Source of the DNA: Aquimarina acroporae
GTDB taxonomy: Bacteria > Bacteroidota > Bacteroidia > Flavobacteriales > Flavobacteriaceae
Length of the DNA stretch: 64,000 nucleotides
Direction: 5' to 3'
NCBI RefSeq assembly: GCF_023195925.1
Contig: NZ_JALPRE010000011.1
Location: forward strand, 248,001 to 312,000
Shown: one piece after another, positions 1 through 6,686 of the stretch
Layout: each line of letters starts with the position of its first letter
How positions within the stretch are numbered: the stretch's first letter is position 1
Translations under genes and position numbers: made by a program
Notes under the pieces: generated by a model
Told to the model about the DNA's origin: nothing
The model's input: the letters and a program-made list of their open reading frames with translations, nothing else
Databases searched by the model: none

Positions 1-309
1 GTATACTGCGCGAGCAAGCATGCTGTAGACGCTATTAACAAAGGGATGCAAATCGATCTAAACCAACATGGCATTAAGGTAGGGGCAATTCATCCCGGGT
101 TGGTCGAGACTGAGTTTAGCAATGTACGATTTAAAGGAGACGATAAACGTGCAGATGGTGTTTATAAAGGCTTCGATCCTTTAACCCCAGAAGATATAGC
201 AGACCTTGTCTCTTTTGTAGTTACAAGACCATACCATGTAAATATCGCAGATCTTGTTGTTTTTCCTACTGCCCAAGCGAGTAGCACTATCATTAAGAAA
301 AGTTTATAA
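1..309 (+). CDS. Short-chain dehydrogenase/reductase, C-terminal part (5' end outside window)
   Basis: This is the C-terminal half of an NAD(P)-dependent SDR oxidoreductase. The frame is open from base 1 and begins VYCASKHAVDAINKGM, which carries the SDR catalytic Y-x-x-x-K motif (Tyr and Lys at visible residues 2 and 6). The following segment with IHPGLVETEF is the usual PG-x-V-x-T-x-F stretch after the cofactor-binding strand. The sequence resembles the YdfG group (3-hydroxy acid / serine dehydrogenases), but the substrate cannot be told. The Rossmann GxxxGxG motif lies outside the window. The Met at base 46 is internal and is not the true start. The gene ends 68 bases before the next one. 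Confidence 0.85.
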   Translation, partial: VYCASKHAVDAINKGMQIDLNQHGIKVGAIHPGLVETEFSNVRFKGDDKRADGVYKGFDPLTPEDIADLVSFVVTRPYHVNIADLVVFPTAQASSTIIKKSL

Positions 310-394
310 TTTCTTTATTCTCATTGCATTGCCGACCCAATAAAAATAGCTAAGTTTATATGGGGAAAAATGTCGATTGCAATTTGTAAAAGGA

Positions 395-1531
395 ATGATC
401 AATAAACGCCTCCTTATTAAAAACCTACTTGCCCATAATGACGAAAACAGTTTTTATGACAAGAAGCGTAAGCTCAATATCGGAGAGAAAGAAGGCAAGG
501 CGAAGTTCCTAAAACATATATGTGCTCTTGCTAATTCTAACCCTAAGAACAACTCCTATATTGTTATTGGAGTTGAAGATGAGGACAATCAAATCGTTGG
601 AGTAGATTTCTTTGATGATAGTAAGATTCAAAATCTGGTAAATGCCTATCTGGATAATCCCCCTTTGGTGGCCTACGAAAATATCCCATTTCCGCATTTA
701 CCTGGTGATAAAGTGGTGGGGCTGGTATCTATTCGACCGCAATCTGATAAAATCTGTTCCCTTAGAAAAAATATTTGGAAATATTATGGTGGCACGGTTT
801 TCTTTAGAGAAGGAAGCATAAGCATGCCCAAGGTTTTTGATATTGAAATCAAAGACATCAATTCTGAAATAGTAAGCGCTATCGAAAGTCATGCGCAAAA
901 CAATATCGAACTTACTTTAGATGGTGTTTTTGATTTTATGAACTCAAGAAAAGATTACAACCCCAACTATAAAGTATTTAAGGAGTACTTTGTGATGTGC
1001 TGGGCGGGAAAAGAAAAACGTCAAAACGGGGAAACCTATTATTCAAGGGTAGATATTGCATTAATAAATGAACAGGTGAAATTGTTTTATTCTGAGTTAG
1101 ACGAGGTCAGTATTTCCTTTACTGACGAGCAGTTTAAAATTGTAGAGTATGTACAACTTGGCCTTCAGGACACCTATAGATATTATCCTCTCGAAGAAGT
1201 CGTCATTAAATTTAGAGACAATGCAAGTTATGATATAGAAAGCAAGTTACTATTTGAACCTCCTCAATTCGACAGAAAAACATTATATCACTTATACAAC
1301 AGCAACAATGCATTGGTAGAAAAGCTGAAAAACAAAATTCCTTTGACTAAAAATGAAGAAAATGATATAATTAACCTTCCTGCAACATATCTTCTGTGTT
1401 ATTTTAACGATTTTAGCGAAGCAAAAGAAAAACTTGAAGAAGCAAAACCATATCTGAAAAGCTATAACGGTAATGTATACTCTCTTTACAAGGAAAGTAT
1501 TAGGGTCCTTAGAAAAGTACGATATAGTTAA
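395..1531 (+). CDS. AlbA_2 (Schlafen-type) putative DNA-binding domain protein
   Basis: The N-terminal ~150 residues look like an AlbA_2 domain: a GEKEGKAKFLKHICALAN segment, then YIVIGVEDEDNQIVGVD, matching the conserved 'E...ALANT.GG.I.IGV.D' pattern of that family. The rest (~220 residues) is not recognised. AlbA_2 proteins are often annotated as ATP-binding or transcriptional regulators, but their biochemistry varies. I chose the ATG at 395; a TTG at 377 would add six residues. Only 15 bases separate it from the metallophosphatase gene downstream, so the two are probably co-transcribed. No signal peptide or membrane segment is seen, so it should be cytoplasmic. Confidence 0.65.
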   Translation: MINKRLLIKNLLAHNDENSFYDKKRKLNIGEKEGKAKFLKHICALANSNPKNNSYIVIGVEDEDNQIVGVDFFDDSKIQNLVNAYLDNPPLVAYENIPFPHLPGDKVVGLVSIRPQSDKICSLRKNIWKYYGGTVFFREGSISMPKVFDIEIKDINSEIVSAIESHAQNNIELTLDGVFDFMNSRKDYNPNYKVFKEYFVMCWAGKEKRQNGETYYSRVDIALINEQVKLFYSELDEVSISFTDEQFKIVEYVQLGLQDTYRYYPLEEVVIKFRDNASYDIESKLLFEPPQFDRKTLYHLYNSNNALVEKLKNKIPLTKNEENDIINLPATYLLCYFNDFSEAKEKLEEAKPYLKSYNGNVYSLYKESIRVLRKVRYS

Positions 1532-1546
1532 ATATTTAAAACTAGA

Positions 1547-2275
1547 ATGAGTAGAACTTTAGTAATTGGTGATATCCACGGTGGTCTAAAAGCCTTGAAA
1601 CAACTAATACAAATAGCAAAAATCACCCCAGAAGATCTCTTAATATTTTTAGGTGATTATGTAGACGGATGGAGCCAAAGTGCAGAGTTAATTGCATTCC
1701 TTATCGAACTTAAAGAAACACATCAATGCATCTTCATAAGAGGTAATCACGATGAACTGTGTTATACCTGGCTTACTCAAAAAACATATAACGTTGACTG
1801 GATTAAACATGGTGGGCAAGCTACTATGAATTCTTATGCAAAAGTAACCGCAGATGAACTACAAGCTCATCTTTCTTTTTTCGAAAATCTCATTAATTAT
1901 CATATCGATAACCAAAATCGAATCTTTTTGCACGCAGGATTTACCAATCTTAATGGACCTCATAGAGAATACTTCAGTAAATTGTTTTATTGGGACAGAA
2001 CACTTTGGGAAACGGCACTCTCTGTAGACTCAAAACTTGATAAAACCGATCTTAGGTACCCCAAGAGATTATTGCTTTTTGACGAAGTTTATATTGGCCA
2101 CACACCGGTTACCAGAATCAACAAAACGGTTCCGGTTAATGCAGCTTGTGTTTGGAATATTGATACAGGCGCTGCATTTAAAGGCCCCTTAACTGCTATT
2201 GATGTTGACACCAAAGAATATTGGCAAAGTGATCCGGTATATCAGCTGTATCCCGATGAATGCGGAAGAAACTAA
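1547..2275 (+). CDS. Calcineurin-like metallophosphatase (Ser/Thr phosphatase family)
   Basis: All metal-binding motifs of the PPP/calcineurin-like superfamily are visible in order: GDIHG (residues 8-12), GDYVDG, RGNHDE, HAGF and GHTPV. They coordinate a two-metal centre that hydrolyses phosphoesters. At 242 residues it matches bacterial PrpA/PrpB-type protein phosphatases and is close to ApaH (diadenosine tetraphosphatase). The real substrate (phosphoprotein, dinucleotide or nucleotide) cannot be told from sequence. It follows the AlbA_2 gene by 15 bases and is likely translated from the same mRNA. It is cytoplasmic, with no signal peptide. Confidence 0.85.
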   Translation: MSRTLVIGDIHGGLKALKQLIQIAKITPEDLLIFLGDYVDGWSQSAELIAFLIELKETHQCIFIRGNHDELCYTWLTQKTYNVDWIKHGGQATMNSYAKVTADELQAHLSFFENLINYHIDNQNRIFLHAGFTNLNGPHREYFSKLFYWDRTLWETALSVDSKLDKTDLRYPKRLLLFDEVYIGHTPVTRINKTVPVNAACVWNIDTGAAFKGPLTAIDVDTKEYWQSDPVYQLYPDECGRN

Positions 2276-2319
2276 ATTGAAAAGAAATACCTCTACAATT
2301 CCCTTTTAGTATCATATTC

Positions 2320-2517
2320 TTACATCCCAATTATCGTTGTACCCGGACAATCATGGGTGTGACATTTATCTGTGTCTTTTGGGCATATTCGAGGGTTCTT
2401 AGTTTGCAACAAAACAGTTAAAACCGAAGTGAATCCCCCATTTACTTTGTCGAGACGATCTAATTGAGCAACCTTTAGTTTATTAAGCCCTAATTTCTTT
2501 GTTTTCGTTTTTTTCAT
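2320..2517 (-). CDS. Candidate class I lanthipeptide-type / RiPP precursor peptide
   Basis: This 65-residue protein has a basic leader (KLGLNKLKVAQLDRLDKVNGG) of the kind found on Bacteroidota natural-product precursors called class I lanthipeptides, ending in a double-glycine-like NGG at residues 26-28. The remaining 37 residues are the presumed core: Ser/Thr-rich at first, then three cysteines in an ICP...KCH...DCP pattern with two histidines. No LanB/LanC-type enzyme, radical SAM enzyme or peptidase-containing exporter lies in the window, so maturation would have to be encoded elsewhere. A good Bacteroidota promoter and a 19-nt motif shared with the other peptide operon lie upstream. Modification and activity are inference. 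Confidence 0.65.
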   Translation of the reverse strand: MKKTKTKKLGLNKLKVAQLDRLDKVNGGFTSVLTVLLQTKNPRICPKDTDKCHTHDCPGTTIIGM

Positions 2518-2550
2518 ATCCTTACGTTATCGTTGTTTGTGCAATCTACC

Positions 2551-2580
2551 CAAATGTATAATAAGAATTTTAAAATCAAA
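2551..2580 (-). promoter_or_regulatory. Predicted Bacteroidota promoter of the 2320-2517 precursor gene
   Basis: Read on the minus strand, TACATTTG (2558-2551) matches the -7 consensus TAnnTTTG, and TTTG (2580-2577) matches the -33 element, with 18 bases between them. Transcription would begin about 30 bases before the ATG at 2517. Confidence 0.6.
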
Positions 2581-2604
2581 TGCTTAACAGACACACATCA
2601 CAAG

Positions 2605-2623
2605 GATTTCATGAATTTCGATA
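2605..2623. promoter_or_regulatory. 19-nt motif, copy 1 (putative operator)
   Basis: The sequence GATTTCATGAATTTCGATA is identical to bases 4525-4543. Here it lies about 90 bases upstream of the precursor gene at 2517 and 24 bases above its -33 element, just after the stop codon of the AraC-type regulator. It contains the 8-bp palindrome TTCATGAA. Binding by the adjacent regulator is inference. Confidence 0.5.
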
Positions 2624-2625
2624 AA

Positions 2626-4365
2626 TTATTCGGCGTTTAATGTAGTAAGTTTACGCATAAAATAGGAAGGCTTTATTCCTGTACTCTTTTTAAATGCAGC
2701 CGAAAAAGACTCTGCACTATTAAACCCCATCTCTTGGGCTATACCCTGTATTGTATAATTTTTAAGCGATGCGTTTTCTCTAAGTTGCTCTACACTGTAC
2801 TGCACCCTTAATTCATTTACATAATTTGTAAAACTCTTATTCTTATGATAATTAATAACCTTAGACAAATACTTGGTATTGGTATTAATCTCTTTTGCAA
2901 GTGACGAAATACTTATATTATTCTGCAAGAACTGATGTTTTTCTTCGAATTCACTTAGTTTTCTTAGAATATCATTGACTACCTCATCGGCAATCCCTAT
3001 ATCATCTTCCACTTGTTTATTAGATACTTCCACCTTTTTATTCCCTTTGGTAAGCAACTCGTTAAATTTTTGCTCATACTTTTTTCTTTTCAGAAACTGA
3101 TAACACATAAAACCGGTTGCTACCAATGACAGTAGAATAAGTGCCATCACCCAAAAACTAAGAGTATTGGTATTCTTTTCAAGTTTTGCTATTACATTTT
3201 CTTTTTCCTTTAAAAGTAAAGGGGTGTCAAATTCTTTAAACAACTTGGTAGAAACCGATGCTCTTTGACTATTAATAACACGATCAAACTGAAGCAACTT
3301 ATTAATATAGGTCAATTGTTTTTCCTGTTCTGAATTGGCCTTATACCACGCAATCAAAAACTCGTACCCTTTTCTGGTTTCGGGCAGGACAACATTGTCC
3401 TTCTGGATTAGATCATCCATATACAAAAACTCCTTTTCTGCCTGTAACGTATCTTCTTTTTTAAGATACAACTGACCCAAATAAAAAGATCCCAGCACAT
3501 AGCTCTCATTGTCTTTTATCTGTTCATCTTTTAGCAATCGCAGTCCCTTGGTGATACTATCACTTGCTCTATTAAAATCTTCCCTAAAAAATAGATTTAT
3601 CCCTTCGTTTAACACCAATTTACCATAAAAATTCTGCTTAAGTTTTTTACTTTTCAAGGACATCGCAATCCCCTTATAATTATAAAATGAAGCTGAATCT
3701 AATAGTTTGTTGTACCGATATGATTCTGCCATTGGAATTAACGACAACAAATACGACATTTCATTTAATTCATCTCTATTTCGCTCATATTCGAAGTTCT
3801 CCTTAAACAAGGTGAGCGCTTCTGCGTGCTTGTCAATTTTGGTTTTTATGCAAGCGATATTATGATTTGTACTTTGTATATACTCGGTATTTTGCACCTT
3901 TTCAGACAAAGCCAATGCTAGAATGTAGTTATCCAAAGCACGTTGATAATCTCCTTTCACAAAATAATATCCTCCTTTAAACGAATAGGCCTTTATAGGA
4001 TAACGATCATTATTCAATCTTTTGGTAATCGCAATGGCCAAATCTAGTAAAGCTATTTTTTCTGATTCTTCTACAGCATAGTATGATAACGAACTATAGG
4101 CTTCTGCCATTTTTATGGTATCCTTATCGGCCATTGCTTTTTCGAGGTAGGTCGATAAATACAATTTTGATATGAGTGTATCTCCATTTGCTTTTCTGTA
4201 AGCAGAATACAATTCGTCATAAGAGAGTTTTTGCAACGAATCCTTAGAAATTGGCTGTTCCTGCCCTAACGCAGTAGATAATCCCAGAACAAAAATAATC
4301 GATAGCCTAAGCAGATTAACTAAGCTAAAAAAACCAATTGTTTTTTGGGGTATTAAAACTATCAT
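2626..4365 (-). CDS. Membrane-spanning AraC-family regulator with extracytoplasmic TPR domain
   Basis: The 579-residue protein begins with a signal sequence or first membrane segment (hydrophobic residues ~10-33, ending ALGQ), followed by ~350 residues of TPR-like helical repeats. One transmembrane helix lies at ~403-424 (FWVMALILLSLVATGFMCYQF). A cytoplasmic AraC/XylS helix-turn-helix domain fills ~475-575, with the typical second-helix segment IAQEMGFNSAESFSAAFKKSTG. The design implies that an external signal read by the TPRs controls DNA binding inside. It sits between two peptide precursor genes and is divergent from the 4626-5330 pair. A shared 19-nt motif flanks both peptide promoters, so these are its likely targets (inference). 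Confidence 0.85.
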   Translation of the reverse strand: MIVLIPQKTIGFFSLVNLLRLSIIFVLGLSTALGQEQPISKDSLQKLSYDELYSAYRKANGDTLISKLYLSTYLEKAMADKDTIKMAEAYSSLSYYAVEESEKIALLDLAIAITKRLNNDRYPIKAYSFKGGYYFVKGDYQRALDNYILALALSEKVQNTEYIQSTNHNIACIKTKIDKHAEALTLFKENFEYERNRDELNEMSYLLSLIPMAESYRYNKLLDSASFYNYKGIAMSLKSKKLKQNFYGKLVLNEGINLFFREDFNRASDSITKGLRLLKDEQIKDNESYVLGSFYLGQLYLKKEDTLQAEKEFLYMDDLIQKDNVVLPETRKGYEFLIAWYKANSEQEKQLTYINKLLQFDRVINSQRASVSTKLFKEFDTPLLLKEKENVIAKLEKNTNTLSFWVMALILLSLVATGFMCYQFLKRKKYEQKFNELLTKGNKKVEVSNKQVEDDIGIADEVVNDILRKLSEFEEKHQFLQNNISISSLAKEINTNTKYLSKVINYHKNKSFTNYVNELRVQYSVEQLRENASLKNYTIQGIAQEMGFNSAESFSAAFKKSTGIKPSYFMRKLTTLNAE

Positions 4366-4395
4366 TTGCTTAAGAAAAACGTGTTGTAAGTGCTA

Positions 4396-4403
4396 CAAAT
4401 ATA
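4396..4403 (-). promoter_or_regulatory. Predicted -7 element of the AraC/TPR regulator gene
   Basis: Minus-strand TATATTTG fits TAnnTTTG exactly and lies 30 bases before the start codon at 4365. The best -33 candidate (CAAA on the plus strand at 4428-4431) is 24 bases away, longer than usual, so the promoter may be weak or regulated. Confidence 0.4.
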
Positions 4404-4511
4404 AGATTTTGAACAAACAACATGTTTCAAAAAAAAAATACAACTGTGCATCAAAAAATCTCATTTTACCAAATACCAAATATCCCGAATCTAAAAATGT
4501 CGGAATTCGTG

Positions 4512-4543
4512 GAATTTCGACATTGATTTCATGAATTTCGATA
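4512..4543. promoter_or_regulatory. Putative operator: GAATTTCGA direct repeats containing 19-nt motif copy 2
   Basis: GAATTTCGA occurs at 4512-4520 and again at 4533-4541, start-to-start 21 bases, i.e. two DNA turns. That is the arrangement expected for an AraC-family dimer or tandem monomers. The second half lies inside GATTTCATGAATTTCGATA (4525-4543), which is identical to 2605-2623. It ends seven bases before the -33 element of the plus-strand promoter, an activator position. Confidence 0.55.
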
Positions 4544-4550
4544 TAAGTCA

Positions 4551-4583
4551 TTTGTTTTCAGATAAGTACTGCATCTATATTTG
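4551..4583 (+). promoter_or_regulatory. Predicted promoter of the lipoprotein/precursor pair (4626-5330)
   Basis: TTTG at 4551-4554 and TATATTTG at 4576-4583 match the -33 and -7 elements of Bacteroidota housekeeping promoters, with 21 bases between them. Transcription would start near 4590, leaving a ~36-base leader before the ATG at 4626. Confidence 0.65.
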
Positions 4584-4625
4584 CCCACTTTCAGCTAACA
4601 AATTAATCTTTAAAAATTAAAACAA

Positions 4626-5108
4626 ATGAAAAAAGTATTTTATTTTTTACCAATCCTTGCGGTTTTAGTCTTCACATCTTGTGAAAAGGAAGAAGCAGAT
4701 GAAATCATCAACCACAACCCTGACACCAATCCTTTCAAAATTGAAACCATTGAAAAGGATAATGGTAAAATTTTCACCTTAACACCAGGTTTATATGGTC
4801 CAAATGAGACAGCTCCTTCAACTAAAGTAACTTATACCCTAATTTTACCCCTACCATTTTTAAATCAGGCAACTCAGGGGAATGGTACATATCATCTTGA
4901 TCTTTATTATCAACAATATGATTCAGCTATTGACGGGTATACATGGATTCCGGCCCTATCAATCGATCGCCCTTCAAATTCAACAGCACTAATTTTACCC
5001 GCTGCACATGATGGGCATAAAAGAAATAAATGGCTAATTGGTTATGGCCTATATAACACAGATATTGGCTCCTGGTCGAGATATAAAGAGATTGATATTA
5101 ATCATTAA
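4626..5108 (+). CDS. Small secreted lipoprotein of unknown function, co-transcribed with a peptide precursor
   Basis: The 160-residue protein starts with a lipoprotein signal peptide (hydrophobic core then VFTSCEKEE, lipobox Cys at residue 19), so it should be anchored in the envelope. The mature part is acidic at first (EKEEADE), then mainly beta-prone with many Thr, Pro and Tyr. I do not recognise a family. It lies 12 bases upstream of the six-cysteine precursor at 5121 and shares its promoter, which suggests a role in handling, holding or providing self-protection against that peptide. That role is inference. Confidence 0.7.
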   Translation: MKKVFYFLPILAVLVFTSCEKEEADEIINHNPDTNPFKIETIEKDNGKIFTLTPGLYGPNETAPSTKVTYTLILPLPFLNQATQGNGTYHLDLYYQQYDSAIDGYTWIPALSIDRPSNSTALILPAAHDGHKRNKWLIGYGLYNTDIGSWSRYKEIDINH

Positions 5109-5120
5109 TATTTTATCATC

Positions 5121-5330
5121 ATGCTCAAAAACATCTTACACCAAGAAAACATTAAAAAAATTGAAAGACATCAACAAAAACATATTACAGGACAGGGGTT
5201 TGCTCTAGATCTTCCCATAGCCATTGCTTGTCGAAAAGGAGATCAAATTTGCTGTGGTAGTGGCCGCGGTAAATGTGGACTTGCAGGCGGTATATATGAT
5301 GGAGGTCAATGCTTTTGTTTCGATTCCTAA
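5121..5330 (+). CDS. Leader-type small peptide precursor with six-cysteine core (bacteriocin-like)
   Basis: The 69-residue peptide opens with MLKNILHQENIKKIERHQQK and then HITGQG, a leader that matches the one on the unlinked precursor at 14509-14718 (MLKKILNIEN...SIKGG). Such MLKxIL...GG leaders are common on small Flavobacteriia peptides exported by peptidase-type ABC transporters. Here the cleavage site is GQG rather than GG. The ~43-residue core holds six cysteines, two of them adjacent (ICCGSGRGKCG, QCFCF), and is glycine-rich, suggesting disulfides or thioether cross-links. It is preceded by a lipoprotein gene and followed by a strong hairpin terminator. The antimicrobial or signalling role is not known. 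Confidence 0.7.
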   Translation: MLKNILHQENIKKIERHQQKHITGQGFALDLPIAIACRKGDQICCGSGRGKCGLAGGIYDGGQCFCFDS

Positions 5331-5363
5331 CCCCCTTTTATTGGAATGTTTGTCCTTAATGCA

Positions 5364-5396
5364 CAAGCTTCAAAGATAGTATTTCTTTGGAGCTTG
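5364..5396 (+). terminator. Hairpin after the 5121-5330 precursor gene
   Basis: A 13-bp stem (CAAGCTTCAAAGA pairing with TCTTTGGAGCTTG, one G:U pair) with a seven-base loop lies 33 bases after the stop codon. The bases after it are T-rich but not a pure T run, so it may also act as an mRNA-stabilising end. Confidence 0.6.
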
Positions 5397-5492
5397 TTGT
5401 ATTTATGTGATTTATCATTCGCTTAAAAATTAATTTTTCTTCAATCATTCTATTTTGTAGCTTTAGAACTCGAATATATAAACAGACCACAA

Positions 5493-6632
5493 ATGGGAAT
5501 TTTTGACAAAATAAAAGAGAAATTAAGCCACGAGTTTATTGATATAGTAGAATGGTTAGACTACACCGATGACACCATTGTACATAGATTTGAAAGATAC
5601 CAAAACGAAATAAAAAACGGCGCACAACTTATTGTTCGTGAGGGACAAACGGCAGTTTTTATTAACGAAGGTCAGCTTGCCGATGTTTTTACACCAGGAA
5701 CATACACCTTAAACACACAAAACCTGCCAATTTTAGCAACCTTAAAAGGGTGGAAATATGGTTTCAACAGCCCTTTTAAAGCTGAGGTGTACTTTGTAAA
5801 CACACACTTATTTACCGATGAAAAGTGGGGAACAAAAAACCCAATAACCTTAAACGATGATCGTTTTGGTCTTGTAGAAATAAGAGCATTTGGAACCTAT
5901 GCTTTCAAGATTAGTGACCCAGGTAAATTTGTTATTGACGTTGTCGGTACCGATGCCAATTTTACTAATTTTGAGATCAATGAGCATCTTAAAAGTTTAA
6001 TCTCTACTCGTTTTACCGACACTATTGGTGAAGCCAATTTACCTATTGAATTATATGCCGCTAATACTACAGAGCTTTCTGAAACCTGCCTGGAGGTAAT
6101 GCAACCAGAGTTTAATTCTGTAGGTATTTCTCTGGAGAAATTCTTCATAGAAAACGTTTCTATGCCGGAAGAATTAAAGAAAGAAATTTTTGAATATAGT
6201 AGAATCGATAAACTGGATCTTGATAAGCTTACCAAGTTCAAAACTGCAAAGGCGATCGAAGCGGCTGCGGCCAATGAAGGAGGAACGGCTGGTGCAGGAA
6301 TGGGTATGGGAATGGGATTTGTTCTGGCTCAGCAAATGGGAGGAATGATGAACCCCATGGGAGGTCAGCAACAGGTTAATCAGGTACAACAAAATTCTCC
6401 TGTAACCCCTCCTCCAATGCCTGTGCAGGTACAATATTTTTATGCTAGCAACGGGCAACAGGCCGGACCTGTATCTTTTGATCAATTAAAGGTTTTATTT
6501 GCCAATAGAACCGTAAACAAAGATTCATTGATCTGGAAACAGGGTATGGGCAATTGGGCTGCACTTAAAGATGTTGAAGAATTAAAGTCATTTTTAGGAG
6601 GAAACACTCCCCCTCCGTTACCTGGGAATTAA
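5493..6632 (+). CDS. SPFH/YdjI-type protein with C-terminal GYF_2 domain
   Basis: Residues ~40-240 resemble the SPFH domain of 'virion core protein'/YdjI proteins, seen in the early IVREGQTAVFINEGQLADVFTPGTYTL segment. A glycine-methionine-glutamine-rich linker follows (~255-305). The C-terminal ~55 residues (FYASNGQQAGPVSFDQLK...LIWKQGMGNWAAL) are a GYF_2 domain, usually a protein-protein interaction module. No signal peptide is seen; such proteins are generally cytoplasmic or peripheral to the membrane. The next gene, a zinc-ribbon membrane protein, lies 54 bases downstream. This resembles the YdjI/YdjH-like pairing in which zinc-ribbon and SPFH proteins work together; the function is not established. 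Confidence 0.8.
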   Translation: MGIFDKIKEKLSHEFIDIVEWLDYTDDTIVHRFERYQNEIKNGAQLIVREGQTAVFINEGQLADVFTPGTYTLNTQNLPILATLKGWKYGFNSPFKAEVYFVNTHLFTDEKWGTKNPITLNDDRFGLVEIRAFGTYAFKISDPGKFVIDVVGTDANFTNFEINEHLKSLISTRFTDTIGEANLPIELYAANTTELSETCLEVMQPEFNSVGISLEKFFIENVSMPEELKKEIFEYSRIDKLDLDKLTKFKTAKAIEAAAANEGGTAGAGMGMGMGFVLAQQMGGMMNPMGGQQQVNQVQQNSPVTPPPMPVQVQYFYASNGQQAGPVSFDQLKVLFANRTVNKDSLIWKQGMGNWAALKDVEELKSFLGGNTPPPLPGN

Positions 6633-6656
6633 TCAGATTTTAAATTATAGTATGGT

Positions 6657-6677
6657 ATCCCGGTTTATTGCCGGGAT
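6657..6677. repeat. Short GC-rich inverted repeat (REP-like)
   Basis: ATCCCGG and CCGGGAT pair around a seven-base loop in the gap between the SPFH and zinc-ribbon genes. It is GC-rich against an AT-rich background and lacks a T run, so it looks more like a dispersed REP-type hairpin than a terminator. Only one copy is obvious in this window. Confidence 0.35.
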
Positions 6678-6686
6678 GACACTTGT

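Noticed and set aside
395..2275. AlbA_2/phosphatase pair claimed as a phage-defence system
   Set aside because: There is no defence neighbourhood, mobility gene or composition shift; kept only as a low-interest speculation.
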